A stretch of 64,000 nt of DNA. Origin: Xestospongia muta (taxonomy: Eukaryota > Porifera > Demospongiae > Haplosclerida > Petrosiidae). Made by a program: the position numbers and the translations under genes. Every line of letters starts with the position of its first letter. Position 1 is the first letter of the stretch. The notes under the pieces are model-generated. The model ran no database searches. It was not told where the DNA came from and saw only the letters and a program-made list of their open reading frames with translations. The stretch lies in contig OY848918.1 of NCBI GenBank assembly GCA_963693285.1, positions 20,223,484-20,287,483 on the forward strand, read 5' to 3'. This document shows, piece after piece, positions 10,810 through 21,340 of the stretch.

Positions 10810-11635
10810 GGGAGTGTCAAGTTACACTTTATTATGGATATGAGAATGTCTAGTAAGATGACTATACATAGGGTCTCTCTTCATTATAAATACGACAATG
10901 ATAATTATGAATTATCAGAACGAGTAAAACTTTTCCCACAGTCCTTATATATAAAAGGTTATTCTCCAGTATATAGGAGAATGTTGGGTCAATTCACTAG
11001 AGTTAATAAAATCCTTTCCCATACTCTTTACATATAAATGTTTTTTTCTACAATGTGAATACGACAATGATTAACACTATCAGAACAAGTAAAACCTTTC
11101 CCACTGTCTTTACATATAATGGGTTTTTCTCCAGTATGAATATGAGAATGTCGGGCCAACATACTAAATGTAAAAAAAAATCACACAGTCCTTATATATG
11201 AAGGGTTTTTCTCCAGTATGAGTACGAGAATGATACAGTAACTGACTATGATATGAGAACTTTTTCCATATGTAGTACAGTAATGACTTATAGAATTGCA
11301 TACAACACAAGTAGAATGACTTGATGTAGTAGATACACTTTGTGTTTGATGACGTAAATGACAATGTGTATTGAGGTTAGCTTCTAGACTAAAACGTACA
11401 CTTACAGTCTGGACAGTGATAGGGTTTGTCACCAGTGATAGTGTGTGATGAGAACAAATATGATAAGTCATACTGTTAAGATCAGTATTACTCACATTAT
11501 GACACAGAGGACAATGAGAATACCTTCTTTTGAAGAGCAGTGATTGTTGAGGAGATGATCAGTTATTACAGTTGAGTTAGTATATGTTTTCTTACAACCA
11601 TGTACAAGACAATACACCTTAGAGCTAGATGACAT
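10810..11635 (-). pseudogene. C2H2 zinc-finger protein pseudogene
   Basis: On the minus strand a start codon at 11,635-11,633 opens MSSSSKVYCLVHGCKKTYTN. After a frameshift, C2H2-like units follow (CPLCHNVSN...; CPDCKCTFSLEANLNTHCHL). Repeated linkers come next: [30 protein letters not shown] and YTGE-PFIYKDCGKSFTRSD. The HTGEKP linker is diagnostic of Krueppel-type DNA-binding fingers. In several units the first zinc cysteine is tyrosine (FIYKDC), and stops or frameshifts separate the fingers, so it is not functional as written. About five or six finger units are recognisable. Confidence 0.8.
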
Positions 11636-11794
11636 GTTTAGTTAGTCTGGCTGCCCAGACCTAACACACTAATAATTGAACTACATTGAATTTCCAGATG
11701 TATTCCCAATTATTGTCCATCCACACAACCTTATGACAAGAATGTGTAGTTCATTGGATTCTCACAGACGTGCTGTACATGTCTTGTTTATTAT

Positions 11795-11885
11795 GTAACA
11801 AGTAAATTACAATTTCTTTAAAAATCATTAAATATAGGGATGTCTCTGCTAGCATCTCAAACAAGTTCAAATTAGGAATGGCAGT
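11795..11885. repeat. Short interspersed repeat, copy 1 of 3
   Basis: Contains agtaaattacaatttcttta, then aaaatcattaaatata, then gctagcatctcaaacaag. The same series is present at 14,484-14,575 and, more diverged, at 14,715-14,790. Confidence 0.75.
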
Positions 11886-13192
11886 ATATGGACATCCATA
11901 CATCATGGGCATCATGTTTTGTGGCAGCAGTTATATGAGATAAACAGTCTTGTAGAATTCAAAGTCTAAAGTAAATGACTGACAATTAACGTTACATAGA
12001 AAGTAAGGATTTTGTTTATGGAATGTACTTATATTATAATACAGTAAAATGTAGCTTTCAAATATAAATATTACGTTCAAGGCTTCTATATAGAGATATT
12101 CATACTGCCATTTCTATTTGGGCTTGTTTGAAATATTTTGAAATATTTTGAAATATTATATTTGAAATATTGTGAAATATTTATCCCTACTTTTATAATT
12201 TTTTTGAATTTTAATCCACTTGATTGTTATTTATACTTGAATAAAAATAAGGCAAAATATGTTCACATTGTTTTTATTTATTATTACAGGTTTAATGAGT
12301 GTATTCAAGATATACTATAAACTGGGCTTTGCAATAATGTTATCATAACTAACAATAGTATATTATTCATGTATCAGAAAGAATGAGTTATGAATATACA
12401 TAACTAAGTTGGAAACAATAAATTCAACTTGTAATGTACAGTAAAAATATCTGTTTCTTGATCATTAGAAGAAAAGATAAATCAGATGTTTTTAAAAAAA
12501 CAGGAACAAAGTATTTAATCAACTTCGAAATTTATGTTTATGTCCTATAATGAGGTAAATAGTTAAGAAAACACTTTCATGTCTATTCTTCATAATTCCA
12601 TGCACTGTGTATAGACTATAACATAATATTTATTGGGTATTGGTATATTAATTATCATCACTACTATTATGCAATGACTCAAACTTTATGTCATTAGTCT
12701 CTTTCAAACATTACATGGACAAGTTTACTTGATCGAGTACCTTAATTGCTCCAATACTTTTTTGACAATCCTTACTTTGAATTTTAATATGTTAATTCCT
12801 TATAACATACAAATTTCTGCTGCTTATGTGATATCACTGCTTCTCCTTACATTTACACACTTAGCAAAGCAACTAAAGAAGCTTTATAAATATACCCAAC
12901 TCATTTTTTCTTACTATAGTTATATGCTATATAATTTCATGTATCAAAATTTAGATAACTGTGCCTGTAGCATAATTATTATTTCATAACTCCTCTTGTG
13001 ACAATTGGGATTCACATCTGGCCTTCTGAATGTAAATACTACTTTTCATATATCTATGAATTACTCTTACTTACTTTAACTCTTCACAATAAAACCTGTA
13101 GCTATTCACTGAAGAATATAATGAGTTAAGTGCCTAACAGATCAAGAATTAATATATCCTTAGAGTCATTATTGCAAAAGTTAGCATATTTA
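11886..13192. other. AT-rich intergenic; small tandem repeat
   Basis: No gene is supported. Open frames at 12,138 and 12,729 are AT-driven and lack splice or family signals. A tandem tgaaatattt unit occurs at about 12,128-12,182. Confidence 0.45.
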
Positions 13193-13195
13193 TCA

Positions 13196-13196
<1 letters not shown>

Positions 13197-13267
<71 letters not shown>
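13197..13267. repeat. (TA)n microsatellite
   Basis: An uninterrupted TA run of about 70 bases. Confidence 0.97.
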
Positions 13268-13270
<3 letters not shown>

Positions 13271-13576
13271 GTGTACCACTGCTAAAATAGATTGGTTGCC
13301 TTAACTAACTCATAGTCATGTAGGCTTCATACATTTCTACAATATTGAAAGGAATTCACAACATATGATGTTTTGATTACTAATTGCTATATATTGTCAG
13401 CTCATTTACTTCAACAAATGACTCTTTAGAAAAAAGCAAGCAAGTAATATATAGGCATCCTTTGTACAATAGACAATATCTTTTTAGCTCTTACAATTAA
13501 CTACATAACTACCAAGTGTCAATGAGTATATCATTTATGAAAAAACGTGGATGTTTACTACTTTTCAGTTTACAAA

Positions 13577-13866
13577 AACCTGGAGATCTCCATAACCATA
13601 CATGGTAATAAAATATCGAGTAGATTGATCTTCAGTAGCAAATCATACACCTAACAATCTCATAAAATTAGAATGTTCAACGTCTAACATCAAAACATCC
13701 TCTATTTCTCCAAATGTTGGTGAAGGTAGATCAGTTATAGCGTTGCAATAAATTAGAATTAATTATATCAGCCTAACCTTTTAAACACTTGATAGCTACA
13801 TCAGTTGTTGTATCTTCCTTCATTAATTTACCTCCAAATACTACACCAAAAGCACCTAGTTTTCTG
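13577..13866 (-). pseudogene. Protein kinase catalytic-domain remnant
   Basis: On the minus strand 13,866-13,778 encodes KLGAFGVVFGGKL then TTDVAIKCLKG. These are a glycine-rich loop (GxFGxVxxG) followed by the VAIK lysine that contacts ATP. A GTTAGG donor and a short intron follow. About 13,735-13,577 then encodes FGEIEDVLMLDVEHSNFMRL, LGV, a stop, and FATEDQSTRYFITMYGYGDL. This matches subdomains III to V of a tyrosine-kinase-like domain (E in the C helix, HpNi..LlGv, hinge). The in-frame stop after LGV and the absence of the C-lobe make it a pseudogene fragment. The exact kinase group cannot be set from this much. Confidence 0.75.
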
Positions 13867-14059
13867 GTTTATTTTCCATCTCCTTTTCTATGTTATACAC
13901 AATATATAAGGATATAGTGTTACTATAATATTACAAGCAAGTGTGTATTCCTCATCATGTGACAATTTACAAAGCTATTTATTGGAATCACTACTACTTG
14001 TCCCCTAAGAGCGAACTCTATTGTATAACTATAAGACAAGCTGTAAATTTTGTCTCAGC

Positions 14060-14244
14060 ATCGCTTCTCGGCCTATCGGCTAAGATTAAGTGAAGAAAAC
14101 TGTTCTTTCGAGTTTAATAGCTCGAATGGGGATAATATATCCTCAATCTGTTAATCCATTTTTTTTCGTTAGGAGTGGTATGTGAAGCTTGCTTCCCTCA
14201 CTCTACGGCTTGCCCTGGTATTGCAGTACTTCCAGATGTGGCCC
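14060..14244 (+). ncRNA. U2 spliceosomal snRNA-like gene with altered branch-site element
   Basis: The sequence opens atcgcttctcggcct and continues ggctaagattaagtg, the hallmark U2 5' end. Stem-loop IIa (14,107-14,126, ttcgag/ctcgaa), IIb (14,127-14,145, tggggat/atcctca), III (gaagc/gcttc, 14,184-14,195) and IV (ctgg..ccag around tattgcagtact, 14,215-14,235) all pair. Several of these pairs differ from the vertebrate sequence on both sides, i.e. compensatory change. An A-T8 Sm-like site is at 14,159-14,167. The branch-point recognition sequence, normally GUAGUA after aagt, is instead GAAGAAAA (14,092-14,099). It is either a variant U2 or a recently dead copy. No promoter element could be identified. 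Confidence 0.85.
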
Positions 14245-14483
14245 ACTTCCCTTTTATAGGGGATAATTTTTCAGATAATGGTTATATAAATTTAATGCAT
14301 TGTTTTAACAGAATTGGTACATGTACTCGTTTGTATCTAAGTACTTGCCATATGGTCAATGATGATGTTGTGGTGGTAGCCCCAAAATATAGCAGATATC
14401 ATCATTATATGACCCGTGCAGATAGAGAGAGTAATTAATACACAAACAAGCCAATAACAGAATTCAATAAAAATAGGGATTGT

Positions 14484-14575
14484 AGTAAATTACAATTTCT
14501 TTAAAAATCATTAAATATAAGGAGGTCTCAGCTAGCATCTCAAACAAGCCCAAATTTGTGGCAGCAATTGTATGA
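14484..14575. repeat. Short interspersed repeat, copy 2 of 3
   Basis: Same element as 11,795-11,885, including gctagcatctcaaacaag. It lies about 240 bases downstream of the U2-like gene. Confidence 0.75.
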
Positions 14576-14714
14576 GATAAACAGTCTCATAGAAATCGTC
14601 TAAATAAAGACTTACATGTAGAAGTGTTTCATCTCTATTCTTATTCATCTGCTTCTCTTCATAGTCTTGTCATTGCTTTATCTAGCTCTCAGTCGCCATA
14701 ATAACATACCTTGT

Positions 14715-14790
14715 TAATTATGTAACAAGTAAATTACAATTTCTTTAAAAAATTATTAAATATAAGGATGTCTCAGCTAGCACCTAGAAC
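14715..14790. repeat. Short interspersed repeat, copy 3 of 3
   Basis: Contains agtaaattacaatttcttta and then gctagcacct; shorter than the other two copies. Confidence 0.65.
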
Positions 14791-14972
14791 ATTTATCCAA
14801 AGCTAACATCACTGTTTGGTTTAAGGTTTTAGGCTCCAACCAGGATTTATCATGTATTAAGAATAACTAGTGAGCACTGTTTTAATTTATGATGAGTTAA
14901 TGGCATTTATATAAACATAATTATCAACATCTTTTCTATTGAACTACAAGCCTACAAATATTAAACTACATT

Positions 14973-15086
14973 GTAGTCAGTTTGTACATATACAAAGCAT
15001 GTAGACAGTTTGTACATATACAAAACATGTAGTCAGTTTGTACATATACAAAGCATGTAATCTGTTTGTATATATATACAAAACAT
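14973..15086. repeat. 28-bp tandem repeat, four units
   Basis: Units start at 14,973, 15,001, 15,029 and 15,057 with the core cagtttgtacatatacaaa. The first three units are 28 bases; the last is 30 with a TA expansion. Each unit contains the palindrome tttgtacatatacaaa (arms ttgta/tacaa). Confidence 0.9.
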
Positions 15087-15435
15087 CGACATATTAATAT
15101 TCCTGGAATAAATACATACATACATTGATTTCAATGGCTTGAATATTGAATAAACCTCATAGTATGTACTTGTAGCCTACAATAGAATGTGCATATTCCA
15201 GGTATGCATATGTCCATGTATATAAACTCTTCTAATTTCAAAGACAAAATGGATCAAGTTAATATTTTATGTAATATACTATTTTATAGAATTAAAATAA
15301 CTTCATTAAATTGATTAACAAATAAATTAATATAGGATGATTTCTTAAATTGTGTAATTTCATATAGTACAAAGATATTTAGCAATGTTGTCATTATGGT
15401 AAAAAATGACTTTTATAATAACTAACTTCAGAGTT
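15087..15435. other. AT-rich intergenic, nothing recognised
   Basis: No supported open frame or RNA gene. Confidence 0.4.
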
Positions 15436-15439
15436 CCTA

Positions 15440-15630
15440 ATGAAATGACCTACAAACTTTTAGTAGCTTTCCAAATGACTGCTATACATATATATAGTCT
15501 ACCAGATCCTGAGGATCTGGTAGACTATATGTATAGCAGTCATTTGAAAAACTACTGAAAGTTGTAGGTCACTTGGTTAGAACAAGTGAACCTTGCTATA
15601 TGTGAGACTACAATCAGCTTCATACATGAT
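15440..15630. repeat. Long inverted-repeat (MITE-like) element
   Basis: The left arm (about 15,442-15,510) and right arm (about 15,513-15,573) are reverse complements, meeting at gatcctgaggatc. The innermost arms (tagtctaccagatcct / aggatctggtagacta) are perfect. Outwards they continue through gactgctatacatata and gacctacaa with a few indels. The sequence to the right (cttgctatatgtgagactac) is shared with 8,235-8,355. No coding capacity; a foldback or MITE-like DNA element is the simplest reading. Confidence 0.8.
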
Positions 15631-15808
15631 ATATACGATAGTATTCAAGGGTGCTTCTTGGCGTAACTCGATTGATGATGTAACAATCACCATGTGTCAT
15701 AGAGTTATTAATGCTAGGTTTGGTTTAGAGTTTAGGTGATGTCATCATATATAATGACATCACTATATGTATATATCCAGTAAGTTTACTAAATAAATTT
15801 GTGTACAG

Positions 15809-16025
15809 GTTACTGGCAAGGGTATAGCATCTGGTACTTTCAAGATTTTAGTTTCAGGTGAAGAAACTCAGGTTGACTTTTCTTAAAAACCTGGACAAAA
15901 GCCGTCCCTTACATCTAAAAAGTTGAGCTCTGGTCCTTATATTGTTCAGGTCACTAATGGACCTTACATTGAATTTATGACAGCTAACTGCACTTTCCAA
16001 GTTGTTGATCCACAACGGAAATGAT
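15809..16025 (+). pseudogene. 3' exon of an unidentified gene, copy with stop
   Basis: After a GTGTACAG acceptor, the exon encodes VTGKGIASGTFKILVSGEET, then QVDFS, a stop, KPGQKPSLTSKKLSSGPYI and a final FQVVDPQRK with a double stop. A related exon lies in the opposite orientation at 18,462-18,677, and the two can be aligned throughout. I do not recognise the family; the alternating hydrophobic pattern suggests a small beta-rich domain. The in-frame TAA argues this copy is dead. Confidence 0.55.
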
Positions 16026-16289
16026 GAGCTATGTTGCTAAACTTGAAAAAGGGAAAGATTAAAAGTACAAATAGAGACTAAATTTTTGCTGCTATGATTA
16101 TTTTTTTGGTTTCCTTTATTATATAGGCCATTATTTTATGTTATGTACTTGTTAAAAAAGATTTTTGATTAAGTTAACATTAATAACCTTTAATAATCTC
16201 AAAATTGTGACAAAAATTAAATATCTTAATTATCTTAATAACTGTTAATTGAGTTTTATACTTCGTAAATTATGATTAAATATATCACT

Positions 16290-17175
16290 TTCTGACGGTC
16301 AGCTGTAATTATCAAAAGTATATTGAAAACTTTGTGTAATTATCATCACTAGAGAATTGACGAGCTGTTGCCATGTATCTCTAGTTAAGTAATCTAGATT
16401 GCTTAATTTAATCTAATGAGCTAATAACCTTTCAGATGAAATTAAAAAAAAATCAAATTTATAAAAGTTTCTTAAAAGTAAATTTTGATAGTCTAATGCT
16501 TTGCTTATAATTACCTGTAACTTTGTTTTATAGTTGTCAATAATGGGAGAAGGAACAACATTTATGACATTCTCTTGTTAACAACCTGTAACATACATGA
16601 TTGATTTAAGGGAGAACAGCTGTTGCAGTTATGAAAGATATTACCTAGGTTCACTGTTTGTACTACATATAAAAACATGCCATTAAAGGGCAGCTTTGCT
16701 ATATGAAATCTATCACCTTTTCTCACTGACAAACTCATTTGCGGTTGTTGCTTCGTTAATCATGAGTAAAATCTATCACTTTCTGATGGCTAGCTGTAAT
16801 TATCAAAAGTATATTGGAAGCTGCGTGCAATTGTCATCACTTGTGAATTGACTAGGTGTTGCCGTGTGTCTCTAGTAAGTACTGTATATTGCTAAATTTT
16901 ATCTTTTTGCACAGCAGATATGAAATCCAATGAAAGAAAAAAATAAGCTGTTGTTTTATTGAGTTATTAAGCCGCTGTAACTATCAATATTGTATAGGAT
17001 GACAGTAGCTGTTGCCCTGTCTATTGCCTTCTCCTGTTTTATTCTAAGTATATTGGTATAGATGATATCTAAAAATGCAGAAATTATGACATAACTAGGT
17101 TCTTTAACTGTTATATTTTGAAATGATCTGTTTTGGTCATTTTAACATTAGAGTCTTAAATGTTGTATAATGGTT
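16290..17175. repeat. Degenerate repeat family, second cluster
   Basis: Two recognisable copies of the agctgtaattatcaaaagta / agttaagtaatctagattgc unit (about 16,290-16,700 and 16,785-17,150), matching the cluster at 8,940-10,110. Confidence 0.6.
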
Positions 17176-17177
17176 AT

Positions 17178-17211
17178 AAACACACACACACACACACTCT
17201 CTCTCTCTCTC
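17178..17211. repeat. Compound (AC)n(CT)n microsatellite
   Basis: About 19 bases of AC repeat run directly into about 15 bases of CT repeat. The (CT)n tract at 10,113 sits at the corresponding end of the first repeat cluster. Confidence 0.9.
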
Positions 17212-17339
17212 ATTTATTTCATTTAATGTACTTATCATACAGACTTGCGAACACATGAATTTAAGAAATCTAGTAATTAAATAATTTTAATTTTATTTTT
17301 TTAATTATCAAAATAATGACCCTTTTTCCTTGACTATTT

Positions 17340-18460
17340 TACCTTCCTTCTGTAAATTTGTTTAACATTTTTCAATAATGGACAAGGGATAGTATTTATG
17401 ACATTCTCCTGTAAACTACCTATAACATTCATGATTGATGTAAGGGAGAACAGGTGTTCCAGTACCTAGTTTCACTGTCTGCACTGCATATATGAACATG
17501 TCCATTAGAGGACAAGTTTGTCTGCAACTTAAGAAATCTATCACTTTCTCTTGCTGACAGGCTGTTTTAATTAGAATAAAACTAAAGAAAGCTATAGACA
17601 TGGTAAGAGCTGCTGTAGCACCTGTCAAGTTATATTATTCATAATTACAACTAGTCAATCAAGATTATACAATTGACTTCCCTAATAGACAAGACAATGA
17701 CTTTGTTTACATTGTACAATGATAATTGAAACGCAAACAAGGTAAATAGGCAATATAGATTACATCAAAAGTTGCCCAGATTCCTAGTATTGACAATAGC
17801 ACATAGCTAAAAAATGCTAATCAATTGCCCTCCTGTGTGAACCAATTAATTAGAGAGAGCTAACTTGATAGATTTCAATCTTAAATTTCAAAGGCAAAAG
17901 CTACCTTCCTTAGCTTTGTATGAAAATGACAGTGGCCATCAGGAGAAAATAATGTTTCCTAAGTACAAACTGTAACATTTTTCATCTAATATGTTAATAC
18001 CTGGAATTTAAACAGATAAATTAAGTGAACTGTTTTACAACTACATCAGCTTATCTTTCATTATGACAATAAGCCATTTTATAAGTAGTTAATTTTGAGA
18101 TATCTAAGACTGACTTCTAAATTACTGTTGAACTATATTTTTATGCCACAACATAATAGACATGTATCTTATGAGTAATTCTGCAAGTCACTCCGCTGTC
18201 ATGAAATTCCTTAACTAATGTCGATGTCATGGAGATTAATCTGTCAATCTCCATTAATACACTTTTTTTCATTACTTGCATTTGATATAGTAATTTAGGG
18301 TTATTATTAATGATAGTTTTATTTAAAAACTTTTTAACAACTATATGATACCACAATAATGGCCTATATATACAATAAGGGAACCAAAAAAAGCTGTAAA
18401 CATTTAGTCTCTATTTGTACTGTTATTTATTCCCTTTTTCAAATTAGGGATAACAGCTCT
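17340..18460. repeat. Third cluster of the degenerate repeat family, partly inverted
   Basis: Strings such as tttcaataatggacaa and gcatatatgaacatgtccat (17,370-17,520) match the repeat in plus orientation; 17,640-17,900 carries pieces in reverse. No gene is supported; open frames at 17,416 and 18,141 have no family or splice support. Confidence 0.45.
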
Positions 18461-18461
18461 T

Positions 18462-18825
18462 CATTATTTCCTTGATTCAATGACTTGGAAGATGCAGTTA
18501 GCTGTCATACCTTCAACGTAAGGTCCATTAGTAACCTCAGCAATATAAGGACCAGAGCTCAACTTTTTTAGATGTGAGGGATGGCTTTTGTCCTGGTTTG
18601 TAGAAAAATCAACCTGAATTTCTTCACCTGAAACTAAAATCTTGAAAGTACCAGATGCTATACCCTTGCCAGTAACCTGTATACAAATTTATGTAATAAA
18701 AGTACTGATTTAATATTTTATAACAAACCTGGATAAAGCCTTCAGTATTAATCACTTGTGGGTGTGAAAGCCACCAATCATTCACATTCCATATATAAGC
18801 AATATTGCTACACCTGAACTGTTTA
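18462..18825 (-). CDS. Unidentified gene, last two exons visible
   Basis: On the minus strand an exon (about 18,815-18,730) after a TTCAG acceptor reads CSNIAYIWNVNDWWLSHPQV then INTEGFIQ and ends at GTTTGT. Across an intron ending GTATACAG the next exon (18,677-18,462) reads VTGKGIASGTFKILVSGEEI, QVDFSTN, KLSSGPYIAEVTNGPYVEGM and ends TANCIFQVIESRK before TAA. The frame is open across both exons, unlike the inverted sibling at 15,809-16,025. Relative to that sibling the middle carries two small compensating frame changes (DFSTNQDKSHPS against KPGQKPSLT). Upstream exons and a start were not found. Function is unknown; a secreted or structural beta-rich protein is only a guess. Confidence 0.5.
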
Positions 18826-19128
18826 AGGTAGTAATATCATATGCTATATAAAGAAGAAACCATTAACTCGAGCACACATATTATTAAATAATTACTGTAA
18901 TATTCGCTGCTCATTTTCTTTCAATTAAGGTCTCTTGACAGTGAGCTGAAGAGGGATTTAATCTGAAAAAAGTCTCTTGATTGATCTGAAAACTGAGCTA
19001 AGAAAGGTCTTTTTATACCTTACAGACAGTTTCACTTCCATATATTACAACTGGTCAGTAGCAATAGGTGTTAGATTTCAGTCACAGCTATAGAAAAGCA
19101 GCACCTGTCATGTCTATATTGTTTGATT

Positions 19129-19359
19129 TTACAGCTGGCCAACAAAAGAAAGTGATTGAGATTTAGAAGAGAGAGAATCATTTATGGCTACTTGTTGTGT
19201 ACATCCTTGTAGATAACTATGGAGCCAAGACAAGAGAAGAGAGGGAAGGTCAAGCAAAGATAAGGAGTCAAGTAGGGGATGGTGAGGGACAGAATCAAAT
19301 GCTTTTGTGAGGTCAAAAGACAACACAGACTGCTTTTTTGAGATCCAATGAGAAACCAA
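19129..19359 (-). pseudogene. Non-LTR reverse transcriptase fragment, second copy
   Basis: Encodes the same RT A-motif piece (FDLTKAFDSVPHHPLLDSLS) as 77-334 on the minus strand, here with the canonical KAFD. It is equally truncated. Confidence 0.75.
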
Positions 19360-19539
19360 GAATTGACAATTGATTGGAATCTAATGGATCATGTCAAACA
19401 CAATGCTAGCACCTTCACAACTTTCCTAGATATTTAAGAGGTGATATTTTAAATTGATATGACTTAGCTGACAAAATAATATCAAAAGATAAAGGTGTGA
19501 TACATTATATTTTAATGCTTGTAAGCTTTCTTTATTTTA

Positions 19540-19614
19540 AAACTTTGATGTAGCCAATTCTAAAAGAACAATTAATAATTACTTGTTCTTTTAGAATTGG
19601 CTACATCAAAGTTT
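19540..19614. repeat. Hairpin repeat (32-bp perfect arms), copy 2
   Basis: Arms 19,540-19,571 and 19,583-19,614 are perfect reverse complements with an 11-base AT loop. Confidence 0.85.
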
Positions 19615-20019
19615 AAAAAAGAGTTTGCAACTTTTCAAGTTACAAGCAAACATCCACTTTACATAGTTTATATATTATAAGATAGTCATAATATGTTATA
19701 TATATAGTTTGTTATATTAAGTCAGTTAGTGAACTGTCTTGTACTTAATTAAATTCTTGGAAATGTAATTATTTCATGATTGCATACATGTGATATACAT
19801 TTTAAACAGATCTCATACATCGTGACATTATTCTTTCTCTGATGTATGTTAATCCTGTGATGTTTCTAAACGATTGAGTGCTTATCGATATTTACTATTA
19901 AAATACCAAGGAGCTATTCGGAGCCATACCCAATTTAATCACAAAACAGGGAACCTCTTCTAATACCAGGATATAATTTTCAACAACATAATCTATCAAA
20001 CTCTATTTCCAATGGTGTA

Positions 20020-21340
20020 GTTTTCTTAGTATAAGCGATCCAGATGCATTGTAAGAGATGATGGAGGACATTGATATCAACTACAGTGATGATTTTGAAG
20101 GTACTGGTTATGTAGATGATGACAATTGTTTTTAATAAAAATGAAAGTAGTATTACTTTTACTACACCTAGCAGTTACTGCTACTGTGTCTGTTATTTCT
20201 ACCCTAAACTTCAACTACTGCTGCTATTGGTCCAACTTCTACTGGTACTTCTCCATTTCAAGACAATCTGGACTAACGACCAACAACTCTCGAGAAGATC
20301 CTGTTAATTATTTCAATCAACTATGGATAAACACAATAACTAATGAAATATTAGATCAAACAAACTTCTATAGTCAACATTATATTAAATTTCATGATGA
20401 TCATCTATAGCATCTTGATAGCATGATTTTACTAAACATCAATTCATCCTAGGAGAGCTCTATAATTTTTTGATAACATTAGTAATCAGAATAAATGTTG
20501 TCAGTATACCGTCTATTCAAATATAATGATGCACAAATTGGCCACATGATAACTATACTTCCTATATACAAGTTGGATATGATCACTTATTATAAATTTA
20601 ACCAATCACTGCTCACCTGATCAGTCAGTTCCAATATACACTCTGAACCAAAGCAGTAGTAAAAGACGAGAGGATATCAGTTCTAAGAGTTGCCTATCTT
20701 TTCTTAGTACCTCCCCAAAAAGCCACACAAAAGAGGGATGAAGGCTTGGATATTTACTGATGCCAAAATTGGCTACATGTGGAACTGGGACATCTACACT
20801 GGAAAATCTGACTACTGAGATGAAGATTTACCACTGTCAACTCAAGTTGTTCTTTACCTGACAGCTATCTTCAAATTAAGGGGTATAACTACACAAGTCC
20901 ATACTTGTGTAGATGGCTATATGATACTGGTTCTGGAATCTGTGGTACAGTCAAGCTAAGCAGAAAAGGAATACCTAATTAATCCACAAAAGAAAAAAAG
21001 GTGAAATCACAACATATCATGATATATGCATACTTGGAGTTAAGTGGATGGATAAAAGAGTTATGGCTGCCCTTTGTACTATTGATGATGAGTCTATAGT
21101 CAAGTTTTAAAGACACACCAATACTTCTCGAGAGGGAGTGGAGAGCATCCAGAAGCCAGCAATCATTTACCATTACAATACCTACATGGGAGGTGTTATA
21201 TAAGTTATATACTGTGGACTTCCTCACTTTTGAAATGATAGAAATGAACCTTTTTCCACTTGTTAGACATCACTCTCATAAATGTGTACATCATGTGCAC
21301 AGAGTCTAACCTGGCTATCATCTCTCAAATATTGATTTCT
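20020..21340 (+). pseudogene. Decayed piggyBac-like transposase, copy 2
   Basis: Duplicate of the element at 1,000-2,400 with the same conserved blocks: DPVNYFNQLWINTITNEILD-QTN near 20,300-20,360, KPHKRGMKAWIFTDAKIGYM near 20,717-20,776, and VESIQKPAIIYHYNTYMGGV near 21,138-21,197. The terminal FFHLLDITLINVYI is near 21,250-21,292. YMGGV here is closer to the family consensus (YMGGVD) than YMEGG in copy 1. Several stops and frameshifts make it inactive. Confidence 0.8.

Noticed and set aside
12729..12989. 86-codon hydrophobic open frame
   Set aside because: AT-driven composition, no homologue in the duplicated blocks, no splice signals, and the start has no supporting context.
14175..14438. 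87-codon open frame starting inside the U2-like gene
   Set aside because: Overlaps the stem III-IV part of the snRNA and has no protein family signal.
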